Shown here: in pieces, positions 37,593 through 47,319 of the stretch
Layout of the letters: each line of letters opens with the position of its first letter
Position numbering within the stretch: position 1 is the stretch's first letter
Assembly (NCBI GenBank): GCA_014800605.1
Contig: JAAVFS010000072.1
Span: forward strand, 1-49,065
DNA length: 49,065 nt
Source of the DNA: Bacteroidales bacterium
GTDB taxonomy: Bacteria > Bacteroidota > Bacteroidia > Bacteroidales > Muribaculaceae
Reading direction: 5' to 3'
Notes under the pieces: model-generated
The model's database searches: none
What the model saw: only the letters and a program-made list of their open reading frames with translations
What the model was told of the DNA's origin: nothing
Made by a program: the position numbers and the translations under genes

Positions 37593-38827
37593 TCGAGATT
37601 GTATTCTTTGATTTTGCGGTAGAGGGTGCGCTCCGAGAAGCCGAGCTCGGCTGCGGCGTTGCGTCGGCGCCCCATGTTGCGCTCCAGGGCGAGGCGGATG
37701 AGTTCACGCTCATTCTCTTCGAGTGTGGGGAGGGGTTCGTCAGCTTCCGCGCGTCGGGCGTTTCGGGGTGGCAGATCCGATGCTGTCGGAGCATACTTGA
37801 CGAGCGATGTGGGCTGCGGAGTGACGGACGTAGCCACCTCGACGTGGGGTGTGATCGGAGCCTCCTCGGAGGGTACGGAGCTCCCGCGGCCGGTGACTAT
37901 CGCACGCAGGTCGTCGATCTCGCTCTGCAGCCGCCATATCAGGTTGAAGAGGGCTTCGCGTTCACGCTCGTAGGCTCCGGTGGAGGGGGTGCCGGCGAGG
38001 GTGGGCGATAGCGTTGCCGGTACGTCGGGCAGATATTTGCGCAGTATCGCGTCGTCGATCTCCTGGCCCGCCTCAAAGAGAGCCATCTGCTCGACTACAT
38101 TCTTGAGCTGGCGGACATTGCCGGGCCATGCATAGTGGAGCATCGTGCGGGTAGCCTCCTCGGTTAGAGTGATCTGGGGAGTGCGGTAGCGCTCTGAGAA
38201 GTCGGCGGCGAAGCGGCGCGCCAGGGTGGTGATGTCGTTGCCGCGCTCGCGAAGCGGCGGGACGTTGATCTGCACGGTCGAAAGGCGGTAGAACAGGTCC
38301 TGACGGAATCGTCCTTCGCGCACGAGGCGCTCCAGATCTACATTCGTGGCGGCGACGATGCGCACGCTCGTCTTCTGCACGGTCGACGATCCGACCTTGA
38401 TAAATTCGCCTGACTCGAGCACGCGGAGCAGGCGGGCCTGAGTGGTGAGCGGCAGCTCGGCCACTTCGTCCAGGAAGATCGTACCCCCGTCAGCCTCCTC
38501 AAAGTAGCCTTTGCGGGTGGCTATAGCGCCCGTGAAAGCCCCCTTTTCGTGGCCGAACAGCTCGGAGTCGATGGTGCCCTCGGGGATGGCGCCGCAGTTG
38601 ACGGCTATATATCGCGAGTGCTTGCGCGGACTGAATTGATGTATTATCTTGGGGAAGAACTCTTTGCCGGTGCCGCTTTCGCCGGTGACCAGCACGGAGA
38701 GGTCGATGGGCGCGACGCGGACGGCACGTGTCAGCGCTTCCGTCAGTGCCGGCGCATTGCCTATGATGCCCAGTCGAGCCTTGGCTGCGGCTACTTCCTG
38801 CGGTATTTCTACAAGGTTGAGTTCCAT
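37589..38827 (-). CDS. Sigma-54-dependent Fis-family transcriptional activator (no N-terminal receiver domain)
   Basis: From 'MELNLVEIPQEV': Walker A 'GESGTGKE', 'ELFGHEKGAFTGA', 'GGTIFLDEVAELP', C-terminal Fis HTH 'RNMGRRRNAAAELGFSERTLYRKIKEYNL'. The N-terminal 98 aa of the track ORF overlap the acyltransferase gene and are spurious. Confidence 0.93.
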   Translation of the reverse strand: MELNLVEIPQEVAAAKARLGIIGNAPALTEALTRAVRVAPIDLSVLVTGESGTGKEFFPKIIHQFSPRKHSRYIAVNCGAIPEGTIDSELFGHEKGAFTGAIATRKGYFEEADGGTIFLDEVAELPLTTQARLLRVLESGEFIKVGSSTVQKTSVRIVAATNVDLERLVREGRFRQDLFYRLSTVQINVPPLRERGNDITTLARRFAADFSERYRTPQITLTEEATRTMLHYAWPGNVRQLKNVVEQMALFEAGQEIDDAILRKYLPDVPATLSPTLAGTPSTGAYEREREALFNLIWRLQSEIDDLRAIVTGRGSSVPSEEAPITPHVEVATSVTPQPTSLVKYAPTASDLPPRNARRAEADEPLPTLEENERELIRLALERNMGRRRNAAAELGFSERTLYRKIKEYNLE

Positions 38828-39711
38828 TAGGATTGCTTGGACTTTATGTCGCGGAGCGAGTAGGTGCGCTCGCGCAGAAATGTGCCGAACTCCTCGAGCG
38901 AGCCCTTGTGTCGTGCCTGCTCCTCGACCGATATCGGGTCGCCGATGGTGACGCGGAAGGTTTTGCCTTTCTTTTTGAAGACCTCGTGGGGGTGCATGAT
39001 CGAGCGCACCTGCCAGCAGACTACTCCCATGAAGTTGAAAAACCAGCTGTTGGAGCCGTGGAAGAATATCGGGATGACCGGGACGTCGAGCTGGTCGATC
39101 AGTCGGATGATGTTGGGCTGCCACTGGCGGTCCTTGAGGCGGAGCCGCCAGTTGACCTTGGCCACTGCGCCGGCCGGGAAGAAGCCCACGGGGTCGCCTT
39201 TGCGCACATTGAGGATCACCTCCTTGATGCCGCGCATCGAGACAGCCTTTTTCTTCGGGTCGTCGCTCGCCATGGCGTCGACGGCTATGAAGTTGGGCCG
39301 CATGCCGCGTATGTGGTTGAGTATCATGTTGACCATCACCTTGTATCGGGGGCGACGGCTGGCTATGAGGTCGATGAGTATGATGCCGTCGAGCGCGCCG
39401 AAGTGGTGATTGCTGACGGTGATAAACGCCCCCTCGGGCAGGTGGTTGAGCACATCCTCATTGTCGACCTTCAGCTTGATGTCGAGGTCGGTCAGCAGTC
39501 CGCGCACAAATTCCGGACCGGGATGATCCACATGGCGTGCATGCAGATCGTTGACCTTGTTGAGCCATAGGAAGTTGACGAGCCGATTGACGAGCTTCGG
39601 GTGCTTGCGTAGCTTCGGCGCCATCTGCATGATGTCGTCGGCATTCAGCACATCGCGTTTCTTGTCGTCATCGAGCGCTGCGGCGGGTTGTTCGTTAGAA
39701 ATTGTATTCAT
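38827..39711 (-). CDS. Lysophospholipid/lipid O-acyltransferase family protein (PlsC-like)
   Basis: 'ITVSNHHFGALDGIILIDLIASRRPRYKVMVN' (H-x4-D-like acyltransferase motif), 'DPVGFFPAGAVAKV', 'VPVIPIFFHGSNSW'. Confidence 0.88.
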   Translation of the reverse strand: MNTISNEQPAAALDDDKKRDVLNADDIMQMAPKLRKHPKLVNRLVNFLWLNKVNDLHARHVDHPGPEFVRGLLTDLDIKLKVDNEDVLNHLPEGAFITVSNHHFGALDGIILIDLIASRRPRYKVMVNMILNHIRGMRPNFIAVDAMASDDPKKKAVSMRGIKEVILNVRKGDPVGFFPAGAVAKVNWRLRLKDRQWQPNIIRLIDQLDVPVIPIFFHGSNSWFFNFMGVVCWQVRSIMHPHEVFKKKGKTFRVTIGDPISVEEQARHKGSLEEFGTFLRERTYSLRDIKSKQS

Positions 39712-39718
39712 ACATTCG

Positions 39719-39726
39719 CAAAGTTA
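39719..39726 (-). promoter_or_regulatory. Putative -7 promoter element just upstream of the acyltransferase gene
   Basis: CAAAGTTA on + strand = TAACTTTG on - strand, only 7 bp from the annotated ATG. Confidence 0.4.
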
Positions 39727-39929
39727 CAAATCTTTTTGCTAAAAACAATCCCCCGCCGCCATGACCTGTTAAATTACGCCTCTGTCTGCTGCCGGTGAGG
39801 GCCCGCACCACCCTCGTGTCTTGGCTATTTTGACATTATAGTTGGTCGAAAGTTCCACATCGGAGTTAAAAAAGTCAAAATCACCCGTTTCACGCTGCTT
39901 TACATCTTTTATAAGGAAGTAACATTTAC

Positions 39930-39937
39930 TACCTTTG
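39930..39937 (+). promoter_or_regulatory. Putative -7 promoter element upstream of the RND efflux operon
   Basis: TACCTTTG matches TAnnTTTG, 87 bp upstream of the adaptor ATG. Confidence 0.45.
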
Positions 39938-40024
39938 CAGCGGTTTAATAGGTACAAACGATTCCAATTTCCGTAACCACTAAGCTAAGTAATTAAGCAA
40001 TAACAACTTATATAATCAATCAAA

Positions 40025-41206
40025 ATGAAAAAGCAACTCAGACACGGCTCTATCTCGATGATGGGCCTCGCAGCAGCGGTTTCACTGGCGTCTTGCGGCG
40101 GAAAATCAGAGCAGCAGATGCAGATGCAGCAGGGTGCTCCTGCTATCGCAGTAGAAACTGTAGGATTCGGTTCTACTGATTTCACTTCCGACTATCCCGC
40201 TACAATCAAGGGTAAGACTGACATTCAGATTCGTCCCCAGGTTTCAGGCTTTATTACAAAAGTCCATGTCGACGAAGGCGATCACGTCAGAAAGGGTCAG
40301 TTGCTTTTCACTATCGACCAGGTGCAGTTTCAGGCAGCTGTAGATCAGGCCAAAGCAGCCGTCGAGTCAGCCCGCACAGCCGTCAATACTGCAAAAATGA
40401 CCGCCGATCAGAAACAGAACCTCTTCAATCAGAACATCATCAGCGAATATGAGAATCAGCTCGCCAAGAACTCACTGACCCAGGCTCAGGCTCAGCTCGC
40501 CACAGCTGAGGCAGCCCTCGTGACAGCGCGTAAGAATCTCGCCTACACCGAGGTGACCTCTCCCAGCGACGGCGTGATCGGCTCGATCCCCAGCCGTGAG
40601 GGCTCGCTCGCATCTCCCTCGATGGCCCAGCCCCTGACAACAGTCAGCGACAACAACGAAGTCTACGCCTACTTCTCACTCAATGAGAAAGATCTCCTCC
40701 GCCTGACCGACAACGGCGCCAACACCCTCTCGCAGAGCATCGCCGAGATGCCCGAAGTCGAGCTCCAGCTCGCCGATGGCACCATCTATCCCTACAAGGG
40801 CAAGATCGCTACCGTCTCGGGCGTGATCGACAATTCGACCGGTGCAGCTACCGTTCGCGCGCTCTTCCCCAACAAGAACGGCATGCTCCGCAGCGGCTCT
40901 ACCGGCAAGATACTCATCCCCGGCATTCAGGATAGCGTCATCGTGATCCCACAGAAGGCTACTTTCGAGCTTCAGGACAAGAAATTCGTCTTCGTGCTCA
41001 ACGACTCTAACCGCCTCGAGTCTACCCCCATCCAGGTGTCACCCGTCAGCGACGGTAAGGTCTACGTAGTGACCGGCGGCCTCAAGGGCGGCGAGGTGAT
41101 CCCCGTCGAAGGCATCGGCACCAAGCTGCGCAACGGCATGGAGATTCAGCCCATGGACGCAACTGCACGTGCAGCCGCCGCTCAGGGTGCTCCCGCCGCT
41201 ATGTAA
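40025..41206 (+). CDS. RND efflux periplasmic adaptor subunit (AcrA/MexA-like)
   Basis: Lipoprotein signal 'AVSLASCGG', 'IRPQVSGFITKVHVDEGDHVRKGQLLFTID', 'TEVTSPSDGVIGSI'. Confidence 0.96.
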   Translation: MKKQLRHGSISMMGLAAAVSLASCGGKSEQQMQMQQGAPAIAVETVGFGSTDFTSDYPATIKGKTDIQIRPQVSGFITKVHVDEGDHVRKGQLLFTIDQVQFQAAVDQAKAAVESARTAVNTAKMTADQKQNLFNQNIISEYENQLAKNSLTQAQAQLATAEAALVTARKNLAYTEVTSPSDGVIGSIPSREGSLASPSMAQPLTTVSDNNEVYAYFSLNEKDLLRLTDNGANTLSQSIAEMPEVELQLADGTIYPYKGKIATVSGVIDNSTGAATVRALFPNKNGMLRSGSTGKILIPGIQDSVIVIPQKATFELQDKKFVFVLNDSNRLESTPIQVSPVSDGKVYVVTGGLKGGEVIPVEGIGTKLRNGMEIQPMDATARAAAAQGAPAAM

Positions 41207-41254
41207 GATTAAGCCACATTTTCTTCATTTCACATTCTTCAGCAGAAAAAAGCA

Positions 41255-44200
41255 ATGAAATTAGATACATTTATTAACCGCCCGGTGCTCTCGACGGTAA
41301 TCTCCATCTTTATCGTCCTGTTGGGTCTGATCGGACTGACTTCGCTCCCTATCACTCAGTTCCCCGACATCGCGCCTCCTACCATCCAGGTGTCGACCAC
41401 TTATACCGGTGCTAATGCCCAGGCTGTGCTCAACTCCGTGATCGCGCCCCTTGAGGAAGCCATCAACGGTGCCGAAGGCATGGTCTACATGGAGTCAACA
41501 GCCACCAACACCGGCTCCGCCAACATCACCATCACATTCCGTCAGGGCTTCAACCCCGACATGGCTGCCGTCGACGTGCAGAACCGTGTGGCCAAGGCTA
41601 CCAACCTCCTTCCCGCCGAAGTAACCCAGGTCGGCGTGCTCACCCAGAAGCGCCAGACCTCAATGCTCGTAGGTATCGCCCTCTATAGCCCCAACGACTC
41701 TTACGACGGCCTCTTCATCGACAACTATATGAAGATCAACGTCATCCCGATGCTTCAGCGTGTGTCCGGTGTGGGCGACGTCATGTCGTTCGGCGCTGAC
41801 TACTCGATGCGTATATGGCTCAAGCCCGACGTGATGGCCCAGTATCACCTGATGCCGACCGATGTAGCCGCTGCCCTCTCGGAGCAGAATATCGAGGCTG
41901 CGCCCGGTGCATTCGGCGAGCAGGGCGACCAGACATTCCAGTACACCCTCAAATATCGCGGCCGTCTCGCCACTCCCGAGGAGTTTGATAATATCGTCGT
42001 GCGTGCCAACTCCGACGGCTCTGTCCTATACCTCAAGGATGTAGCCGACGTAGAGCTCGGTAAGGTGACCTACGGATTTGCCAACTCACTCAATGGCCAC
42101 CCGTCATCCACCTGTATGGTGTTCCAGACAGCAGGCTCCAACGCTACCGAGATTATCAACAACTGTCTTGCTCTTGTTGATGAAATCTCGACCGACCTTC
42201 CCGAAGGTCTTGAGTTTGCTACAATCCTCAACAACAACGACTTCCTCTATGCGTCAATCCATCACGTGATCCAGACCCTCATCGAGGCCTTCATCCTGGT
42301 GTTCTTCGTGACCTACGTCTTCCTGCAGGACTTCCGCTCCACACTTATCCCCGCTATCGCCATCCCCGTGGCCCTTATCGGTACATTCTTCGGTATGAGC
42401 GCCATCGGATTCTCGATCAACCTTATCACCCTCTCGGCACTCGTGCTTGCCATCGCGATCGTGGTCGACGATGCCATTGTGGTCGTCGAGGCTGTCCATG
42501 CCAAGCTTGACGCCGGCTACAAGAGCGCGCGCAAAGCATCTATCGACGCCATGAGCGAGATCGGCTCAGCCATCATATCGATCACGCTTGTCATGATGCT
42601 CGTGTTCATCCCCGTGTCATTCATGCCAGGCACTTCCGGTATCTTCTATCAGCAGTTCGGTCTGACCATGGCCATCGCGATCGGTATCTCCGCTCTGAAC
42701 GCGCTTACCCTTTCGCCCGCGCTATGCGCCGTCTTCCTGAAGCCTCACAATGACGACCGCTCCCTGAAGGAACGCATGGGCGTCGCCTACTCCGAGGCAG
42801 CCCGTACCATGAAAGGCCGCTTCCAGCTCCCCGCTTTCGTGACATTCATCTTCCTTGTTGCGACAATCGTATTCATGATCCTTGGATGGTACAACCTGCA
42901 TAACACCCTCCACTTCGTAATCGCAGTCATTTCAGCCATCATCGCCGTTATCGGCATCTTCGGAAAACGCTTCCAGCGGGCATTCGAGAAATCTTACGAA
43001 AAACTTCTCGGCGGATACCGCAAGGGAGTCAAATTCTTCGGCAACCATAAGATCGTATCCTTCCTGCTCGTGATTGTCAGCGGATTCGTGCTCGTCTTCC
43101 TGATGCAGCGTACACCCTCGACCATGGTGCCCGACGAAGACACCGGCGTGCTGTTCGCCATGATCGACATGCCTCCCGGTACATCACAGGAGCGCACCGA
43201 CGAGGAGCTGACCAAGCTCGGAGCTGCTATTCAGCAGATCCCCGGCGTCAAGTACACCCAGAAGATTCTCGGCTATAGCTTCATTGCCGGCCAGGGTGCT
43301 ACCTACGGTACATTCATCATCAAGCTCGATCCCTGGGAAGACCGTACAGCCGAGGACGAATCCTCAAAGGCTATCGTGCGCAAGATCTTCGGCATCGGCG
43401 CGCAGGTAGTCAAGGACGGTCGCGTGGTGGCATTCGCTCCTCCGATGATCTCCGGCTACTCCGTGACCAACGGTTTCGAGCTCAAGATGCAGGATAAGAC
43501 CGGCGGCGACATCAATACCTTCTTCGGCGTCGTCCAGGGATTCCTCGCCAAGCTCAATGAGCAGCCCGAAATCATGTCGGCATATTCGACCTTCAACCCC
43601 ACCTTCCCTCAGTATATGATCGACATCGACGCCGCCAAGTGTATGCAGGCCGGCATCAGCCCCAAGACAATCCTCACCACACTCCAGGGCTACTACGGCG
43701 GTATGTATGTCTCCAACTTCAACCGCTTCGGTAAGATCTACCGCGTCATGATGCAGGCTACCCCCGAGTCACGCGTCTCTCCCGAGACTCTCGCATCGAT
43801 CAAGGTGCGCAATGGCTCCGAGATGGCTTCGCTCGAGAACTTTGTCACCATGACCCGCGTCTACGGTCCTGACCTTCTCAACCGCTTCAACATGTTCCAG
43901 TCGATCTCCGTGACCGGTCAGCCCAACCCCGGCTTCACCTCGGGCGACGCTCTCGCCGCCGTGAAACGCGTGGCAGCCGAGACCCTCCCTCAGGGATATG
44001 GCTACGACTATGCAGGTATGACCCGTGAGGAAGCCAACAGCTCCGGTGGTTCCACAGGCATCATCTTCGGCCTCTGCCTCCTCTTCGTCTACCTCCTCCT
44101 CTCAGCTCAGTATGAGAGCTATGTGCTCCCCTGGGCTGTTATCCTCTCGATCCCCTTCGGTCTGATGGGTACATTCATCTTCGCCAACATCTTCGATATC

Positions 44201-44614
44201 GCCAACAGTATCTACCTGCAGATCGCGCTCATCATGCTTATCGGTCTTCTCGCTAAGAATGCCATCCTTATCGTAGAGTTCGCGCTCGAACGCCGCCATA
44301 CAGGCATGTCCATCTTCAATGCCGCCGTAGCCGGTGCAACCGACCGTCTCCGCCCGATTTTGATGACATCGCTTGCGCTGATCATCGGTCTGCTCCCCAT
44401 GATGTTCTCCACAGGTGTAGGAGCCAATGGTAACCGTGCACTCGGTGCCGGCTCGATCGGCGGTATGCTTATCGGTATGATCTGCCAGATCTTCATCGTG
44501 CCCGCCCTCTTCATCGTCTTCGAGATCATTCAGGAGAAATTCTCTCCCATCAAGTTCAGCGATACCGACAATTCAGGCATCGAAAGCGAGATCGAACAGT
44601 ATTCGGCCAACTAA
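41255..44614 (+). CDS. RND efflux permease (AcrB/MexB-like, HAE1 family)
   Basis: 'FINRPVLSTVISIFIVLLGLIGLTSLPITQFPDIAPPTIQVSTTYTGANAQ', 'VDDAIVVVEAVHAKLD', 1119 aa. Confidence 0.98.
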   Translation: MKLDTFINRPVLSTVISIFIVLLGLIGLTSLPITQFPDIAPPTIQVSTTYTGANAQAVLNSVIAPLEEAINGAEGMVYMESTATNTGSANITITFRQGFNPDMAAVDVQNRVAKATNLLPAEVTQVGVLTQKRQTSMLVGIALYSPNDSYDGLFIDNYMKINVIPMLQRVSGVGDVMSFGADYSMRIWLKPDVMAQYHLMPTDVAAALSEQNIEAAPGAFGEQGDQTFQYTLKYRGRLATPEEFDNIVVRANSDGSVLYLKDVADVELGKVTYGFANSLNGHPSSTCMVFQTAGSNATEIINNCLALVDEISTDLPEGLEFATILNNNDFLYASIHHVIQTLIEAFILVFFVTYVFLQDFRSTLIPAIAIPVALIGTFFGMSAIGFSINLITLSALVLAIAIVVDDAIVVVEAVHAKLDAGYKSARKASIDAMSEIGSAIISITLVMMLVFIPVSFMPGTSGIFYQQFGLTMAIAIGISALNALTLSPALCAVFLKPHNDDRSLKERMGVAYSEAARTMKGRFQLPAFVTFIFLVATIVFMILGWYNLHNTLHFVIAVISAIIAVIGIFGKRFQRAFEKSYEKLLGGYRKGVKFFGNHKIVSFLLVIVSGFVLVFLMQRTPSTMVPDEDTGVLFAMIDMPPGTSQERTDEELTKLGAAIQQIPGVKYTQKILGYSFIAGQGATYGTFIIKLDPWEDRTAEDESSKAIVRKIFGIGAQVVKDGRVVAFAPPMISGYSVTNGFELKMQDKTGGDINTFFGVVQGFLAKLNEQPEIMSAYSTFNPTFPQYMIDIDAAKCMQAGISPKTILTTLQGYYGGMYVSNFNRFGKIYRVMMQATPESRVSPETLASIKVRNGSEMASLENFVTMTRVYGPDLLNRFNMFQSISVTGQPNPGFTSGDALAAVKRVAAETLPQGYGYDYAGMTREEANSSGGSTGIIFGLCLLFVYLLLSAQYESYVLPWAVILSIPFGLMGTFIFANIFDIANSIYLQIALIMLIGLLAKNAILIVEFALERRHTGMSIFNAAVAGATDRLRPILMTSLALIIGLLPMMFSTGVGANGNRALGAGSIGGMLIGMICQIFIVPALFIVFEIIQEKFSPIKFSDTDNSGIESEIEQYSAN

Positions 44615-44642
44615 TCAATACACATTATTATATATAGCAATA

Positions 44643-46022
44643 ATGAAACAAGCAAAACTACAGCTCCTCGTGGTGTCGGCACTCATGGTGTCGACACTCA
44701 CCGGATGCAATATCTATAAGAAATTTCAGATGCCTGCCGACACGGCCCTCCGCCAGGAGTATGTCGACGCACGTGCAGCTCAGCTTGATCCCACCGAGCT
44801 CGGCAATCTCCCCTGGGAGCAAGTCTTCACCGATCCGATGCTTGCTGACCTCATCAATCAGGCACTCGAGGCCAACACCAACCTCGAGAATGCCCGCATC
44901 AACGTTGAGATAGCCCACGCCGGCCTCCGCGGTGCCCGCCTGTCTTATCTCCCCTCATTCGCTATCGCCGCCCAGGGGGGTGCCTCATCCTATGCCAACG
45001 GCTCGCTCGGCAACTGGAACTACACCATCCCCTTGACAGCCTCTTGGGAGATCGACGCCTTCGGCAAGCTCCTCAATGCCAAGCGTAATGCCGAGGCCAC
45101 TCAGGCTCAGGCCGAAGCCTATGCGCAGGCTGTCCGCTCTCAGATTATCGGCGGCGTGGCCAATTGCTACTACTCTATCTCAGCCCTCTCACGCCAGCTC
45201 GAGCTCAACCGCTCCACTGCCGAGATCTGGCGCGATAATGTCGAGACAATGCGCCGCTACAAGGAGGCCGGCCGCACCAATGAGGCTGCCGTCATGCAGG
45301 CCGATGCCAACTATCGCTCGATACTCGCATCTATCACCGACCTCGAAAGCGCCCTCCACGAGGCTAATCTCTCGATGTCGCTCCTGCTCAACGTCAAGCC
45401 TCAGTCATGGGCCGTCAATGCCTCAGCACTGACCATCCCCGCCGAGCTCAGCAATGGTGTCCCCATGGCCCAGCTCGCGGCCCGTCCCGATGTCCGCGCC
45501 GCCGAGGCTGCCGTGGCCGTAGCCTACTATGCTACAAATCAGGCTCGTGCTGCCTTCTATCCCGGCCTGACCATTACCGCCAACTATGGCTTCACCAACC
45601 TTGCCGGATCTATCGTCCGTAATCCAGGTGAGTGGTTTGCCAACCTTGCCGGCTCGCTCGTAGCGCCCCTCTTCTCGCGTGGCCAGAACATCGCCCGCCT
45701 CGAAGCCGCCAAGCTCCAGCAGCAGCAGGCCATGAACAACTTCGAGTATTCTCTCCTGTCGGCTTCAGCTGAAGTCTCAGGCGCGCTGACCACCTATGAC
45801 CGCGCCAACGCCAAGGCAGAGCATCTCGCCGTTCAGGTCGACGACCTCGTCAAAGCATCCAAATACACAGCCGAGCTCTTTAAGACAGCCGATGCCACAT
45901 ATCTCGAGGTGCTGACCGCACAGTCGAGTCTCCTCGGCGCCCAGATGTCGCAGATCTCTTGCGAGCTCGCACGCTCCCAGGCCATCATCAACCTCTACCA
46001 GTCACTCGGCGGAGGCCGCTGA
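44643..46022 (+). CDS. TolC/NodT family efflux outer membrane lipoprotein
   Basis: Lipobox 'LTGC', 'LANLINQALEANTNLENARINVEIAHAGLR'-type repeats ('LADLINQALEANTNLENARI'), 'AARPDVRAAEAAVAVAYYATNQARAAFYPGL'. Confidence 0.95.
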   Translation: MKQAKLQLLVVSALMVSTLTGCNIYKKFQMPADTALRQEYVDARAAQLDPTELGNLPWEQVFTDPMLADLINQALEANTNLENARINVEIAHAGLRGARLSYLPSFAIAAQGGASSYANGSLGNWNYTIPLTASWEIDAFGKLLNAKRNAEATQAQAEAYAQAVRSQIIGGVANCYYSISALSRQLELNRSTAEIWRDNVETMRRYKEAGRTNEAAVMQADANYRSILASITDLESALHEANLSMSLLLNVKPQSWAVNASALTIPAELSNGVPMAQLAARPDVRAAEAAVAVAYYATNQARAAFYPGLTITANYGFTNLAGSIVRNPGEWFANLAGSLVAPLFSRGQNIARLEAAKLQQQQAMNNFEYSLLSASAEVSGALTTYDRANAKAEHLAVQVDDLVKASKYTAELFKTADATYLEVLTAQSSLLGAQMSQISCELARSQAIINLYQSLGGGR

Positions 46023-46099
46023 TAGACAGCTCACACAGTTAGCCATTCTCCTCTCTCACCTTTTTCTTACTATTTGAAGTTTACCTTATTTCTACCATC

Positions 46100-46888
46100 A
46101 TGATTTCTCCACTTGCACATATCGCGCCCGGAGCCAGGATCGGCAGCGGCGTGACCATCCATCCCTTCGCATTCATCGACGACAACACCGTCATCGGCGA
46201 CAACTGCGTCATCATGCCCTACGCAAGCGTAATGGCCGGAACGACAGTCGGCGAGGGCTCTACCATCTATAATGGCGCCATCGTCGGAGCCGCCCCCCAG
46301 GATTTCCGCTGGAAGCCCGGTCAGCCCAGCCACTGCACCATCGGCGCCCGCTGCGTTATCCGCGAGAATGTCATCATCAACCGCGGATTTGCTACCCCCG
46401 AGGGCACATCTATCGGCGACGAGACCTTCATCATGGCCACAGCCCATATCGGCCACGACTGCCACCTGCAGGGGCGCACAGTCGTGGGCAATGGCGTCAC
46501 CATGGCCGGCAATATCGAGATCGGTGCCTGCACGATCCTTTCAAGCAACTCTGTAGTCCACGAAGGGTCTCGCATCGGAGAGTGGGTACTCATCAAGGGA
46601 GGCTGCCGCATCTCAGGCAATGTCCCTCCCTATGTCATCATCGCCCACAACCCCGCCTCCTACTATGGCATCAACGCCAGCATAATGCGCAAATCCGACT
46701 TCACCGACGAGCGCATCGACGACATCGCCAAAGCATACCGCCACATCTACCAGTCGGGCACATCGGTATTCAACGCCCTCCAGCGTATCGAGGCTGATAT
46801 CGACCCCTCCGACGAGCGCGACAAGATCCTCAGCTTCATCCGCGATAATAAGCTCCGCATCGTAGCCGTTCCAATCGACCTCGAATAA
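46100..46888 (+). CDS. lpxA: Acyl-ACP--UDP-N-acetylglucosamine O-acyltransferase (LpxA-like)
   Basis: Left-handed beta-helix hexapeptides, 'GAPQD'-type 'GAAPQDFRW', 'RENVIINRGF', 'ATAHIGHDC' catalytic-His region. Confidence 0.85.
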   Translation: MISPLAHIAPGARIGSGVTIHPFAFIDDNTVIGDNCVIMPYASVMAGTTVGEGSTIYNGAIVGAAPQDFRWKPGQPSHCTIGARCVIRENVIINRGFATPEGTSIGDETFIMATAHIGHDCHLQGRTVVGNGVTMAGNIEIGACTILSSNSVVHEGSRIGEWVLIKGGCRISGNVPPYVIIAHNPASYYGINASIMRKSDFTDERIDDIAKAYRHIYQSGTSVFNALQRIEADIDPSDERDKILSFIRDNKLRIVAVPIDLE

Positions 46889-46896
46889 GACCCACA

Positions 46897-46926
46897 GGGG
46901 CGCCCTCCACGGCGCCCCTTTTTTTA
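46897..46926 (+). terminator. Strong intrinsic terminator after lpxA
   Basis: ggggcgcc (46897-46904) / ggcgcccc (46911-46918) followed by a run of T. Confidence 0.88.
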
Positions 46927-46938
46927 TTTTCGGGGCGA

Positions 46939-46963
46939 GCGAGCCATGCGCGGAGCGTATGGC
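46939..46963 (+). repeat. 25-bp intergenic direct repeat, copy 1
   Basis: gcgagccatgcgcggagcgtatggc; 24/25 identical to 47139-47163. Confidence 0.8.
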
Positions 46964-47022
46964 CTACTGATTTGATAGGGTGACTATTGATGAGCGCCCG
47001 GAGGGCGTATCATTGTGGCAAA

Positions 47023-47048
47023 CCCCAGGCGTGCGTCAGCGCCTGGGG
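47023..47048. repeat. Perfect 9-bp inverted repeat (hairpin)
   Basis: ccccaggcg (47023-47031) / cgcctgggg (47040-47048). Confidence 0.75.
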
Positions 47049-47138
47049 GTAGGGGCAGTGCTCTCTTCCAGAGCGTCGGAGACGCGATGTTGTGGTGATA
47101 CCCTTTCGGGCTTTTTTAGCGTCGTCTTCAGAGCAAGT

Positions 47139-47163
47139 GCGAGGCATGCGCGGAGCGTATGGC
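47139..47163 (+). repeat. 25-bp intergenic direct repeat, copy 2
   Basis: gcgaggcatgcgcggagcgtatggc; one mismatch to copy 1, exactly 200 bp downstream. Confidence 0.8.
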
Positions 47164-47299
47164 GGCAGAGTATCGTGGCGGTTGAGACGCAGTCGAAACC
47201 CCACGATCGTGTATTCTGCTTTCCGCCGCGCGCGCAGAGCGTGTGCGAACAATAATCTGCTACACAGATGTCAAGCCCGGACTGCCATACCCGGCCCGG

Positions 47300-47319
47300 G
47301 GCGTCCCGACGAGGACGCC
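47300..47319. repeat. Perfect 7-bp inverted repeat (hairpin)
   Basis: ggcgtcc (47300-47306) / ggacgcc (47313-47319). Confidence 0.65.

Noticed and set aside
38828-39124. N-terminal extension of the sigma-54 activator ORF that might look like a novel sensor domain
   Set aside because: It is the acyltransferase gene read in another frame; low-complexity residues and a clear ATG at 38827 in a TAATG overlap.
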